This document shows, piece by piece, positions 26,331 to 34,340 of a stretch of 64,000 nucleotides of DNA. Made by a program: the position numbers and the translations under genes. A model generated the notes under the pieces. That model was not told where the DNA came from. It saw only the letters and a list, made by a program, of their open reading frames with translations, and made no database searches. Positions within the stretch are counted from its first letter, which is position 1; each line of letters starts with the position of its first letter. Origin of the DNA: Streptomyces sp. NBC_01288 (GTDB lineage Bacteria; Actinomycetota; Actinomycetes; Streptomycetales; Streptomycetaceae); assembly GCF_035982055.1 (NCBI RefSeq), contig NZ_CP108427.1, positions 3,596,001 to 3,660,000 on the forward strand, read 5' to 3'.

Positions 26331-27080
26331 TCATTCCGAGACACCCGTTCCGATCCGCGAGACGATCTCGTCCCAGTAGTCGGGCATGGTCTCCCAGGGG
26401 TCGGTGCGGCCGCCGTGATCGGTGCGGTCGGTGAAGTAGATCGTCGAGGCGCCCTGCCAGCGGGCGATGCGCAGCGCCTCGTCGAGATGGCCGCGCGGGA
26501 CGCCGTGCACGAAGTGGCAGAAGCGCTCGGGCGGGTGGTCGGCGGTCCACTCGGCGACCTGCGACCAGCGGTAGTCGCTCCACGGGCCGGAGAAGGTCAC
26601 CAACTGGTCGGCGCACTCGGCGTATCCGGGGTACGGGTGGGTGCCGTGCCCCAGGACGATGTGGGCGCCGTCACGGATCTCGCGGAGCGTGCCGACCGTG
26701 CGGCGGGCCTCGGGGAGCGCGGCCCGGTCGGTGGGACAGCGGTCCAGGAGGAAGCCGTCGACCTGGTACCAGTCGCGGTAGCGGTGCGCCTCGGAGATCA
26801 GGTCACCGAAGGTGCGGGCGCCGTGGGCGGCGTCCAGGTGGCCGAGGACGCGGACGCCGGTGTTGCGGAGCCGCCCGGCCGCCTCCAGGCAGTGCGGGTC
26901 GGGGCGGGCCCCCGGGCCGGAGGAGACGTTGAGGACGACCCAGTCCAAGGGGGTGCCGGGGCGGGTGAGTTCGCCCCATTCGGCCGGCGCGACCAGGGGG
27001 TGCGCGTAGCCGGGGATGCCGAAGCCGGTGCGGACGCCGGTGGTCGCGGTGCCCGGGGTCGTGCTGGTCAGATGCGGCAT
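26331..27080 (-). CDS. Spherulin-4-type (GH135/Ega3-like) hydrolase-fold protein
   Basis: The 249-residue protein starts at ATG 27080, overlapping the epimerase stop by 13 bases. The TIM-barrel strands GFGIPGYAHPLV, DWVVLNVSSGPG, VLGHLDAAHG, VDGFLLDRCP and VTFSGPWSDYRW follow the order of spherulation-specific family 4 proteins, some of which are endo-galactosaminidases acting on galactosaminogalactan or Pel. The usual acidic pair after strand 4 (DE) appears as DR, so one expected catalytic carboxylate seems missing. No signal peptide is visible, which is odd for a polysaccharide hydrolase. It is the last gene of the Pel-like operon; it may act inside the cell or be inactive. Confidence 0.75.
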   Translation of the reverse strand: MPHLTSTTPGTATTGVRTGFGIPGYAHPLVAPAEWGELTRPGTPLDWVVLNVSSGPGARPDPHCLEAAGRLRNTGVRVLGHLDAAHGARTFGDLISEAHRYRDWYQVDGFLLDRCPTDRAALPEARRTVGTLREIRDGAHIVLGHGTHPYPGYAECADQLVTFSGPWSDYRWSQVAEWTADHPPERFCHFVHGVPRGHLDEALRIARWQGASTIYFTDRTDHGGRTDPWETMPDYWDEIVSRIGTGVSE

Positions 27081-28027
27081 GCCGCCTCCATCCAGATGTC
27101 GGCGAGGGACTCTTCGAGGTTGATCCGGGGCCGCCAGCCGAGCCGGTCGCGCGCGGTGCGCACATCGGCCTGCTGCCAGCTCCCGCAGCCGTCCGGGTAC
27201 GGGTACGCGACCGGGGCCGCGTGGTCGGGGTCGGTGCGGGGGTGCCCGATGGCCGCCCTCAACGGGCCGGGCGGGCCGTCGAGTTCGTGCAGCGCGCCGC
27301 CGTATCCGGCCACGCGGGCGAGAACGGCGGCGGCGTCGCGCAGCCGGACCGCGCGGCCCGAGCCGATGTTGATGACGCCCTGCGCGGCGGAGAGCGAGGC
27401 CGCGTGGACGGCGCGGGCCACGTCCCGTACGTCGACGAAGTCGCGTTGTGCGCCCAGGCCGCCGAGTTTGAGTTCGCCGTCGCCGGACTGCATGGCCCGG
27501 CGCATGGCCTCGGCGAGCCGGCCGAGCGGGGAACCGGCGGGGGTGCCGGGTCCGGCGGGTGAGAAGACGCGCAGCACCACAGCGTCGAGGCCGGAGCCCA
27601 GGACCAGTTCGGTGGCGGCGAGTTTGCTGACGCCGTACGGGCCGCCGGGGCGGGGTACGGCGTCCTCGGCCGTGGAGGAACCGGGCTGGCTGGGGCCGTA
27701 CTCCGCGCCGCAGCCGATCTGCACGAGTCGGGCTCCGCAGCCGCTGCGGCGCAGGGCCTCGCAGACGGTGGCGACGGCGACGGTGTTGTGCCGGGTGAGT
27801 TCGCGGGCGCCGCCTCTGGTGGCACCGGCGCAGTTGATGACGACTCCGGGGTGGACGGCGTCGAGGAAGCGGGTGAGCGCTCCGGGGCTGCCGGTCGCGA
27901 GGTCGAAGCGGACGTCGGCGTCGTCGCCGCGGCCGAGCGCGGTGAGCTGGACGGCCGGGTCGGCGAGCAGGCGGTCGGCGACGAAGCGGCCGAGGTAGCC
28001 GTTGGCTCCGATCAGCAGGACCCTCAT
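27068..28027 (-). CDS. NAD-dependent epimerase/dehydratase
   Basis: The 319-residue extended SDR starts MRVLLIGANGYLGRFVADRLL (the glycine-rich NAD loop). It continues with VVINCAGATRGG, a YGVSKLAATELVL segment carrying the YxxxK catalytic pair (GGPYGVSKLA), and VLRVFSPAGPG. This is the NDP-sugar epimerase/dehydratase family, including UDP-Glc/GlcNAc 4-epimerases. The sugar is not predictable. It lies between a polytopic membrane protein and the spherulin-4 gene in a Pel-like operon, so it probably supplies the nucleotide sugar for that glycan. The 144-base gap upstream is the only sizeable gap in the operon. Confidence 0.85.
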   Translation of the reverse strand: MRVLLIGANGYLGRFVADRLLADPAVQLTALGRGDDADVRFDLATGSPGALTRFLDAVHPGVVINCAGATRGGARELTRHNTVAVATVCEALRRSGCGARLVQIGCGAEYGPSQPGSSTAEDAVPRPGGPYGVSKLAATELVLGSGLDAVVLRVFSPAGPGTPAGSPLGRLAEAMRRAMQSGDGELKLGGLGAQRDFVDVRDVARAVHAASLSAAQGVINIGSGRAVRLRDAAAVLARVAGYGGALHELDGPPGPLRAAIGHPRTDPDHAAPVAYPYPDGCGSWQQADVRTARDRLGWRPRINLEESLADIWMEAACRI

Positions 28028-28171
28028 CGGACGGCTCCCGGGGCCGACTCTCCGGATCGGGAGGTGATCATCTGGTGTTCTCCTTCACAGGGTGATGCGG
28101 TTGCCTCCGGCGGTGGGGCCGGGCGCCTGCGGCCGGGTGACGCCTCTGGTTGGTGCGGGTCATCGGCGGTG

Positions 28172-29695
28172 TCACCGCGGCTCGTTCGCCGGCGCGTGCG
28201 CGGAGGCTCTGGTCAGCGTGCGGGTGGTGTGGAACAGGAGGGCCAGGGCGGCTGCTCCGCAGGCCAGGGCCGGGATGCCGCCCGGGCCCCAGGAGCCCAG
28301 GACGGTTTCGACGGGGGTGGCCAGGAAGCCGCAGCCGGGAAGCCGGCCGATGAGGTCCAGGGCCAGGGCCGTCGCCTCCGTCGCGGCCGCCGCGCCGAGC
28401 GCGAGGGTCGGGGCGCGGGTGAAGCCATGGACGATGAGGAGGCGGGCGAGCAGCAGCAGGGCGCCCAGGGTGACGGCCTGGGCGTACGCGGCGGGCTCGC
28501 CCAGGGCCGCGCCGCAGAGGGCGAGGAGGGCGGTCAGGGCGCACAGGAACAGGGCGAACGTGCCGAGCAGCAGCGGTCGTACGGAGTCGGCGAAGTCCTC
28601 AAGTCCGCGACTGGTCGCGAGCTTGCGCCGGGCACGTACGGCGAAGTGGTGGGCGCACCAGGCCGCGGGGGCGCAGGCCAGGGTGAGGGCCAGGACCGGT
28701 GCGGTGGCCGTGGACCAGGCCCCGCCCGCGAGGCCGGTCGGCAGGCCGTCGGGCCCGCCGTCGTCCGCGGCACGGAGCAGCCCGTCGCCGAGAAGGGCGT
28801 AGGCGAGCAGCCAGTACGTCCACAGGCGGGTGCCGGGGGGCGTGCGCCATGCGTGCGTGCCGGGCGGGTTGCTCAGCGGGCCGCGGCCGAGGGCCACGCG
28901 CACTCCGAGGGCCACGGCGAGCACACCGCCGACGGCCACCGCCAGCCGCAGCCGACCGTCCGTGAGCCGCACACCGGTCACGGCCGCGGCGCAGAGGACT
29001 CCGGGCAGGAGGGCGAGTACGGCCCAGCCGGCGCGGGGCGCTTGTTCGGTCACGGCGTCGGAGGGCGGGGCCGCCGCGTCGTCGCGGGGCACGCGTGCGT
29101 ACATCTCCTCGGCGAGCGAGAACACGTCCCGGTGCCGGAAGCGGGCCGCGGTGCGATCGGTGACGCCGTGCGCCTCCAGCCCTGCGGCGATCTCCAGCGG
29201 GTCGACGGCCCGTTCGCACAGTTCGCGGTGCCGGTGCATCAACGCCTTGACCGGGTCGGCGGCGCCTCGACGGGTGGGGGCGGGCTTGCGGTCGGTCGCG
29301 CGGGGGGGTGGTGCGGGCGCCGTCCGGGGGTGCGGCTGCTGCGCGTCAACTGCGGGGCGGGCGGCGCGTGGAGCAGGAGCGGTGATGATCGGGGCGGTGT
29401 CGTAAGTGCCTGGGTCGGCGACCGGCACGGCTTCGTCACCCTCTACGGCGACACGGGCATCACCGGCGTCCCGGCCGGCGACCGATACCGCTTCCCCACC
29501 GTCTACGGCGCCCCGGACGTCACCGGCGCCCTGGCCGACAGCCGACAGCTCGCCCGGCGCCTCTCCCTCCGACCCCGGCGCTTCTCCCTCCGCCCTCGAC
29601 TCCCCACTCCCCCCGAGCCACTCCTCCGACCGCGCGTCCCACGCCCCCGCGCTGCCGGGTGTCCCGGGGCGGTCGAGTTCGCCGAGGCCGCTCAT
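28172..29695 (-). CDS. Polytopic membrane protein of the Pel-like operon
   Basis: The 507-residue protein has an ATG that overlaps the PelF-like gene stop (ATGA), so it is coupled. The first 150 residues are Gly/Ala/Glu-rich and disordered. A short conserved helix pair follows (RHRELCERAVDPLEIAAGL, then RHRDVFSLAEEMYARV), then about ten hydrophobic segments from LALLPGVLCAAAVTGV to ALACGAAALALLF. I do not recognise a named family. Position next to a PelF-like transferase suggests a PelE/PelG-like role in assembling or exporting the polymer. The sequence does not have a clear MATE-like PelG pattern, so this is inference. Confidence 0.7.
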   Translation of the reverse strand: MSGLGELDRPGTPGSAGAWDARSEEWLGGSGESRAEGEAPGSEGEAPGELSAVGQGAGDVRGAVDGGEAVSVAGRDAGDARVAVEGDEAVPVADPGTYDTAPIITAPAPRAARPAVDAQQPHPRTAPAPPPRATDRKPAPTRRGAADPVKALMHRHRELCERAVDPLEIAAGLEAHGVTDRTAARFRHRDVFSLAEEMYARVPRDDAAAPPSDAVTEQAPRAGWAVLALLPGVLCAAAVTGVRLTDGRLRLAVAVGGVLAVALGVRVALGRGPLSNPPGTHAWRTPPGTRLWTYWLLAYALLGDGLLRAADDGGPDGLPTGLAGGAWSTATAPVLALTLACAPAAWCAHHFAVRARRKLATSRGLEDFADSVRPLLLGTFALFLCALTALLALCGAALGEPAAYAQAVTLGALLLLARLLIVHGFTRAPTLALGAAAATEATALALDLIGRLPGCGFLATPVETVLGSWGPGGIPALACGAAALALLFHTTRTLTRASAHAPANEPR

Positions 29696-31422
29696 CGGGC
29701 TGCCTCCGTGGCCGGCAAGGGAGGTGTGGCGCGTACCGGCGTTCCGGTCGCCCAGGTGGGGCCGCCTCGGGCCACGACGCGGGCCATCGGGCCGGTCCAG
29801 CGGCCGGGGACGTGCGACTCGGCGGGGGCGGCGAAGGGGAGGGGGTCACCCGACTCGTTGAGGACCACCCGGCGTACCGGGGAGTGCGAGACGATCTCCA
29901 GGTAAATGCCGTGAAATGCCGCGATGTTCTGCTCGACGGTGAACAGTTCGAGTGCCCGGGCGCGTGCGGCGGCGCCCAGGCGCTCGCGACGCTCGGGGTC
30001 GCGCAACAGGCTCACGCAGGCCTCCGCGAGCGCCCGCGGATTGCGCGGGGGTACGACGAGCCCGGTACCGCCGATGACCTCGACCACCGCGCCGACGTCC
30101 GTGGACACGGTCGCCCGGCCGCAGAACATGGCCTCGACCAGGCTGAGCGGGAAGCCCTCGACGACGCTGGAGAGGACGATCACCGTGCCGGCCGCGTACG
30201 CCTCGGCGAGCGTGGGGGCGTCCGGGCCACCGATCTCCTCGAAGGACACCGGGTTGTCGCCGACCGCGTGCACACCCTCGGCCTCGTCGGGGAAGAGTTG
30301 CGCGGCCAGCGCCCGGCAGTGGCCCAGGTAGGCCTCGCCCTCGGCGCCGGAGGGCGCGCCGACGATCCTCAGGCGCGCCTTGGGCTCGTCCTTGCGGATC
30401 TCCGCGAAGGCGTGGAGCAGCGAGATCAGGTCCTTCGCCGGTTCGACCCGGCCGACCCACACCAGCGTGTCCGGGTCCGCGCCGTCGGGCGCCTCGCCCA
30501 CCTCCGCGAAGCGGGTCGCCTCCATGCCGGGATGGACCGTGCGAAGCTTCGTCCGGTCGGCGCCGCAGCGTTCCTGCCAGCGGCGGGTGTGGCTGTTGCC
30601 GGGGGTGATCAGCGTGGCCCGCCGGTAGATCTCGGCGGCCAGCCTGCCGTGGAAGGCGGCGAGCAGGGCCCGTACGGCGGGCGGCGCGTCGGCGGAGGCC
30701 AGGTAGTGCGTGCGCAGTTGTACGCCGTACTCGGTCACGAGCAGCGGTACGCCGGCGAAGTGCCGGGCGAGCAGCCCGGGCAGGGCCGCGGTGCCGCCGG
30801 CCGTCGCGTGGCAGAGGTCCACGGAGCCGAGGGCGTCGTCCTCGTACCAGTCGAGCGAGAGGGGGCGCAGGGCGCGTTCCAACTGCGCGGCGACGGTGAG
30901 GAGTTCGGGTACGCGCGCCTCGCGTGCCGTGCGGAGGGCGCCGGGCGCACGACAGGCGCGTTCCAGCGCACGCACGGCGCTTTCGGAGCGCAGCGCGCCT
31001 ACGAGTCCGCCCTCGTCGCGAGCGAGTTCCGCGAGCCCGTACAGGGCATTGGCGAAACGGTCCGCCACATCGGCGGAGGGCTCCCCCGGTTCGCCGAGCA
31101 CCCCTTCCGCTGCCTCCGGGGCCTGGCCGTCCCCCTCACACAGAACGGCCGCCAGCTCCTCGTAGCACTCGGCGAACCGCCGGCGCGCACGCCGCCCGAG
31201 GGTCACCCCGTCGTCCTCGGCGGTCCACAGCGGCGCGGTCCGCACCCGGCCGACCTGGGGCGGCAGTTCGAGCCAGCCCTCGTCCTCCTGGCGCTCGCTG
31301 CGGCTGAGCGCGTAGATGTCGAACTCATGCTGCCCGAGCCCGCGTACGAGCCGGTCGCACCAGAGTCTGGCGTCACCGCTCACATACGGATAGCCACCCT
31401 CCGTAAGCAGTCCTATGCGCAC
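29692..31422 (-). CDS. PelF-like GT4 glycosyltransferase (DUF3492)
   Basis: This is a 576-residue protein from GTG 31422 with GGGGG about 8 bases upstream; the frame extends to 31527 without a good start. The N-terminus RIGLLTEGGYPYVSGDARLW is the DUF3492/PelF signature. The C-terminal GT4 domain has LVWVGRVEPAKDLISLLHAF (donor binding), EGFPLSLVEAMFCGRATV (E(x7)E) and GGTGLVVPPRNPRALAEA. PelF is the cytosolic transferase that polymerises the Pel exopolysaccharide from UDP-sugars. A long insert of about 150 residues sits between the signature and the GT4 domain. It heads a four-gene operon. The family call is good; the polymer is unknown. Confidence 0.82.
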   Translation of the reverse strand: MRIGLLTEGGYPYVSGDARLWCDRLVRGLGQHEFDIYALSRSERQEDEGWLELPPQVGRVRTAPLWTAEDDGVTLGRRARRRFAECYEELAAVLCEGDGQAPEAAEGVLGEPGEPSADVADRFANALYGLAELARDEGGLVGALRSESAVRALERACRAPGALRTAREARVPELLTVAAQLERALRPLSLDWYEDDALGSVDLCHATAGGTAALPGLLARHFAGVPLLVTEYGVQLRTHYLASADAPPAVRALLAAFHGRLAAEIYRRATLITPGNSHTRRWQERCGADRTKLRTVHPGMEATRFAEVGEAPDGADPDTLVWVGRVEPAKDLISLLHAFAEIRKDEPKARLRIVGAPSGAEGEAYLGHCRALAAQLFPDEAEGVHAVGDNPVSFEEIGGPDAPTLAEAYAAGTVIVLSSVVEGFPLSLVEAMFCGRATVSTDVGAVVEVIGGTGLVVPPRNPRALAEACVSLLRDPERRERLGAAARARALELFTVEQNIAAFHGIYLEIVSHSPVRRVVLNESGDPLPFAAPAESHVPGRWTGPMARVVARGGPTWATGTPVRATPPLPATEAAR

Positions 31423-31625
31423 GGGTACACCCCCGATCTCCCATATGGGGAGCCGCCGTTGACCCGGCGGCTCGCAGCGGGACGAACGTACGCGGACAAG
31501 GCGGTGGCGCGACGGACGGTTGTCCATCGCGCCACCAAAAGGGGTGAACGGGCGTAACTTTCCCGTGCGGATCGCGTTCCGTCGCGCTAAGAGATCAATC
31601 GCGCACGGAACGTCAGACCGCTGTC
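31423..31625. promoter_or_regulatory. Leader/promoter region of the Pel-like operon with inverted repeats
   Basis: This stretch contains several hairpin-forming elements: GCCGCCG/CGGCGGC near 31452-31471, a 10-bp perfect stem (31503-31512 with 31527-31536), and an imperfect CTCCCATATGGGGAG just upstream of the ribosome site of the glycosyltransferase. I see no clear -10/-35 pair. Confidence 0.4.
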
Positions 31626-31630
31626 GTGCC

Positions 31631-31652
31631 GTCGCTACGGTGCCGTAGCGAC
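31631..31652 (-). terminator. Hairpin downstream of the oligopeptide ABC operon
   Basis: GTCGCTACGG and CCGTAGCGAC form a perfect 10-bp stem around a two-base centre, about 75 bases past the stop of the ATPase gene. It is probably a terminator. Confidence 0.55.
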
Positions 31653-31656
31653 GAGG

Positions 31657-31744
31657 CCGTCACGTCGCGAGGACGGCACCGTCCCGTCGTGAGGACGGCA
31701 CCGTCTCGTCGTCGCGACGGCACCGTCACGTCGTCGCCAACTCC
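31657..31744. repeat. Four tandem imperfect 22-bp repeats
   Basis: Copies start at 31657, 31679, 31701 and 31723 with exact 22-base spacing (CCGTCNCGTCGNGAGGACGGCA pattern; the fourth is partial). Each copy is itself a potential hairpin (CCGTC...GACGG). The fourth overlaps the last codons and stop of the ABC ATPase gene. No spacers, so not CRISPR. Confidence 0.75.
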
Positions 31745-33345
31745 CGTCGGGCCGACCTCCGTTGGGCCGCGACCTGGGGATCGAGGGCCGGTACGGCGGC
31801 CAGGAGCTGCTTCGTGTACGGGTCCTGCGGGGCGTCGTAGACCTCGTCGGCGGGGCCTTGTTCAACGATCCTCCCGCGTCGCATCACCGCGACCCGGTCG
31901 CTGACCTGGCGGACGACGGCGAGGTCGTGGGCGACGAACACGAGCGCGAGGCCGAGTTCGCGCTGGAGTTCGCCGAGCAGGGCGACGACCTGGGCCTGTG
32001 TGGTGACGTCGAGCGCGGAGACCGGCTCGTCGCACACGATCACGCGCGGGTCGGCCGCGAGCGCCCGAGCGATGCCCACGCGCTGGCGCTGGCCACCGCT
32101 GAACTCGTGCGGGTAGCGGTCGTAGTGCGCCCCTTCGAGCCCCACACGCTCCAGGAGTTCGCGTACGCGCCCCCGGATGCTCTCCTCGTCACGTTCGCCA
32201 CGCGCGCGGAGCGGGTCGGCGATCGACTCGCCCACGCTGCGGCGGGGGTTGAGGGAGGAGACGGGGTCCTGGAACACCATCTGGACGTCGGGACGGACCC
32301 CGCCGCCGGGCTTGATCTCGCCGGCCGTGGGCTTCAGGAGCCCGACCAGCATCCGGCCCAGCGTCGTCTTGCCGCTGCCGCTCTCGCCCACGATGCCGAG
32401 GGTCTCGCCCCGGTGGATCGTCAGCGACACGTCGTCCACGGCCGCGAACGCCCGCTTCCCACGCCCGAATTCGCGACGCAGGCCTGTGGCTTCCAGGACG
32501 ACCTCCTGGGCCGCCGAGGACGCCTCAGAGGGCGCGCGCGGCACGTCCACGCGCGGGACCGCGCCGAGCAGGTCCCGGGTGTACGGCTCGGTGGGCGCCC
32601 CGAGAACGGACTCCACCGGCCCGTGTTCGACGGCCCGCCCGTGCCGCATGACCAGGATCTCGTCGACGCTCTCGGCGGCGACACCCACGTCGTGCGTGAC
32701 GAGCAGCAGCCCCAGGCCGGTCTCCTCGCGCAGCGTGTGCAGCAGGTCCAGGATCTGGGCCTGGACGGTCACATCAAGTGCCGTCGTGGGCTCGTCGGCG
32801 ATCAACAGGTCCGGTTCGCAAGCGAGCGCCATCGCGATGAGGGCGCGTTGCCGCATGCCGCCGCTGAACTCGTGCGGGCGCGAACGGGACCGCCGTACCG
32901 CGTCCGGAATTCCGACCCGGTCCAGCACCTCGACGGCACGCGCGCGTGCGGCCCGACGGGACACGCGCGTGTGCACGCGGTAGACCTCGGCTATCTGGTC
33001 GCCGATCGCGTAGTACGGGTCCAGGGACGACAGCGGGTCCTGGAAGACCATCGCGGCCTTCCCGCCGCGCAGCCGGTGCAGGTCCGCGTCGGACGCCTCC
33101 TGTACGTCGATGCCGGCCACGCGGACCGAGCCGCCGACGTCGGCCCCGGTGCCGCGGTGCAGCCCCAACAGGGCCGAGGCGACCGTGGACTTGCCCGAAC
33201 CGGACTCGCCGACCAGGCCCAGCGCGGCGCCCTTCTCCAGCCGGAAGGAGAGACCGTCCACGGCGCGCAGCGATCCGAACCCGACCGTCAGGTCGGTGAC
33301 CTCCACCAACACGTTCGCAGAACTCATGCCAGTACCCGAACTCAT
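31726..33345 (-). CDS. Fused oligopeptide ABC transporter ATPase (DppD-DppF type)
   Basis: The 539-residue protein has an ATG at 33345 that overlaps the permease stop (ATGA); an internal ATG lies at 33327. It contains two complete nucleotide-binding domains in one chain. NBD1 has GLVGESGSGKSTVASALL, signature FSGGMRQRALIAMAL and Walker B LLIADEPTTALDV. NBD2 has GIVGESGSGKTTLGRML, FSGGQRQRVGIARAL and VIVCDEPVSALDV. Each ends with the dipeptide-transporter C-terminal motif (EPYTRDLLGAVP, DPYTKQLLAAVP). It energises uptake through the two upstream permeases. The end of the gene lies in a 22-bp repeat array. Confidence 0.93.
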   Translation of the reverse strand: MSSGTGMSSANVLVEVTDLTVGFGSLRAVDGLSFRLEKGAALGLVGESGSGKSTVASALLGLHRGTGADVGGSVRVAGIDVQEASDADLHRLRGGKAAMVFQDPLSSLDPYYAIGDQIAEVYRVHTRVSRRAARARAVEVLDRVGIPDAVRRSRSRPHEFSGGMRQRALIAMALACEPDLLIADEPTTALDVTVQAQILDLLHTLREETGLGLLLVTHDVGVAAESVDEILVMRHGRAVEHGPVESVLGAPTEPYTRDLLGAVPRVDVPRAPSEASSAAQEVVLEATGLRREFGRGKRAFAAVDDVSLTIHRGETLGIVGESGSGKTTLGRMLVGLLKPTAGEIKPGGGVRPDVQMVFQDPVSSLNPRRSVGESIADPLRARGERDEESIRGRVRELLERVGLEGAHYDRYPHEFSGGQRQRVGIARALAADPRVIVCDEPVSALDVTTQAQVVALLGELQRELGLALVFVAHDLAVVRQVSDRVAVMRRGRIVEQGPADEVYDAPQDPYTKQLLAAVPALDPQVAAQRRSARRELATT

Positions 33346-34340
33346 GCGAGCACCACCCGTCGGTCGGCCACCGCGTACAGCACGTCCGCGACGGCGTTGG
33401 CGATGACCACGAAGAAGCCGATGACCAGGACCATGCCGACGACCACCGGCAGGTCGACGACATTGACGGCGTGGACGAGTTCCTGTCCGATGCCGGGCAG
33501 CCCGAACAGCGTCTCGGTGAGCACCGCGCCGCCGACCGCCGAGCCGACGTTGTTCGCGTTGAGCGCGATGATCGGCGCGAACGCCCCGCGCAGCGCGTGC
33601 CGCCCGATGATCGACCGCTCCCCCACGCCGTACGCGCGGAAGGTGCGGATGTGGTCCTCGGCGAGCGTCTCCAGCATCGACGCCCTGGTGAGCCGGGCGA
33701 ACGCGGCGGCCTCGATGAGGGCGAGCGAGAGCCAGGGCAACAGCAGGTTCCAGGCCCACTGTTCGGGGTCGTCGGTGAGGCCGACGTACTGCGGGAAGGG
33801 CAGCAGTTGCAGCTGCCCGCAGACGACGATCATCAGCACCAGGCCGATCACGAACACCGGGGTGGCGACACCCGCGAGGGTGATGCCGGTCAGCAGGCGC
33901 TCGGTGAACCGGCCGCGCCGCCACGCCGACAGAATGCCTGTGCCGACGCCGAGGATCAGCCACAGCACCATCGCGCCGAACACGAGCGACAGGCTGACCG
34001 GCAGCTTCGACAGGATCAGCTGGGTGACCTGCTGGTCGCCCTGGTACGACTGCCCGAGGCAGGGCGCCGAGCAGTGCTCCACGGAGGTGCCCGTGGAGTA
34101 GTCCTGGCCGACGAGGATGCCCTGGAGGAAGTGCCAGTAGCGGAGGTACAACGGGTCGTCGAGCCTCAACTGCTGCGCCACCTGGTGCACTTGCTCCGGG
34201 GAGCAGCGCGGGCCGCAGGTGATCTGGGCGACGTTCCCGGGGGTGACGAAGAAGACCACGTAGACGATCACCGAGATCGCGAACAAGGTGATCACGGTGC
34301 CGATGCCTCGGCGCAGGACGAAGCCTCCGAAGCCGCTCAT
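33342..34340 (-). CDS. ABC transporter permease, DppB/OppB type
   Basis: The 332-residue membrane protein has six predicted helices, starting with RRGIGTVITLFAISVIVYVV and ending with the last helix near VLVIGFFVVIANAVAD. The EAA loop reads TRASMLETLAEDHIRTFRAYG followed by GVGERSIIGRHALRGAF, typical of the DppB/OppB subunit. A periplasmic-type loop holds three Cys (ITCGPRCSPEQ, EHCSAPCLGQ). It overlaps both neighbours by four bases, so the operon is tightly coupled. Confidence 0.92.
   Translation of the reverse strand: MSGFGGFVLRRGIGTVITLFAISVIVYVVFFVTPGNVAQITCGPRCSPEQVHQVAQQLRLDDPLYLRYWHFLQGILVGQDYSTGTSVEHCSAPCLGQSYQGDQQVTQLILSKLPVSLSLVFGAMVLWLILGVGTGILSAWRRGRFTERLLTGITLAGVATPVFVIGLVLMIVVCGQLQLLPFPQYVGLTDDPEQWAWNLLLPWLSLALIEAAAFARLTRASMLETLAEDHIRTFRAYGVGERSIIGRHALRGAFAPIIALNANNVGSAVGGAVLTETLFGLPGIGQELVHAVNVVDLPVVVGMVLVIGFFVVIANAVADVLYAVADRRVVLA

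Noticed and set aside
31657..31744. CRISPR-like repeat array
   Set aside because: The 22-bp units are directly adjacent without spacers, and no cas genes are present.
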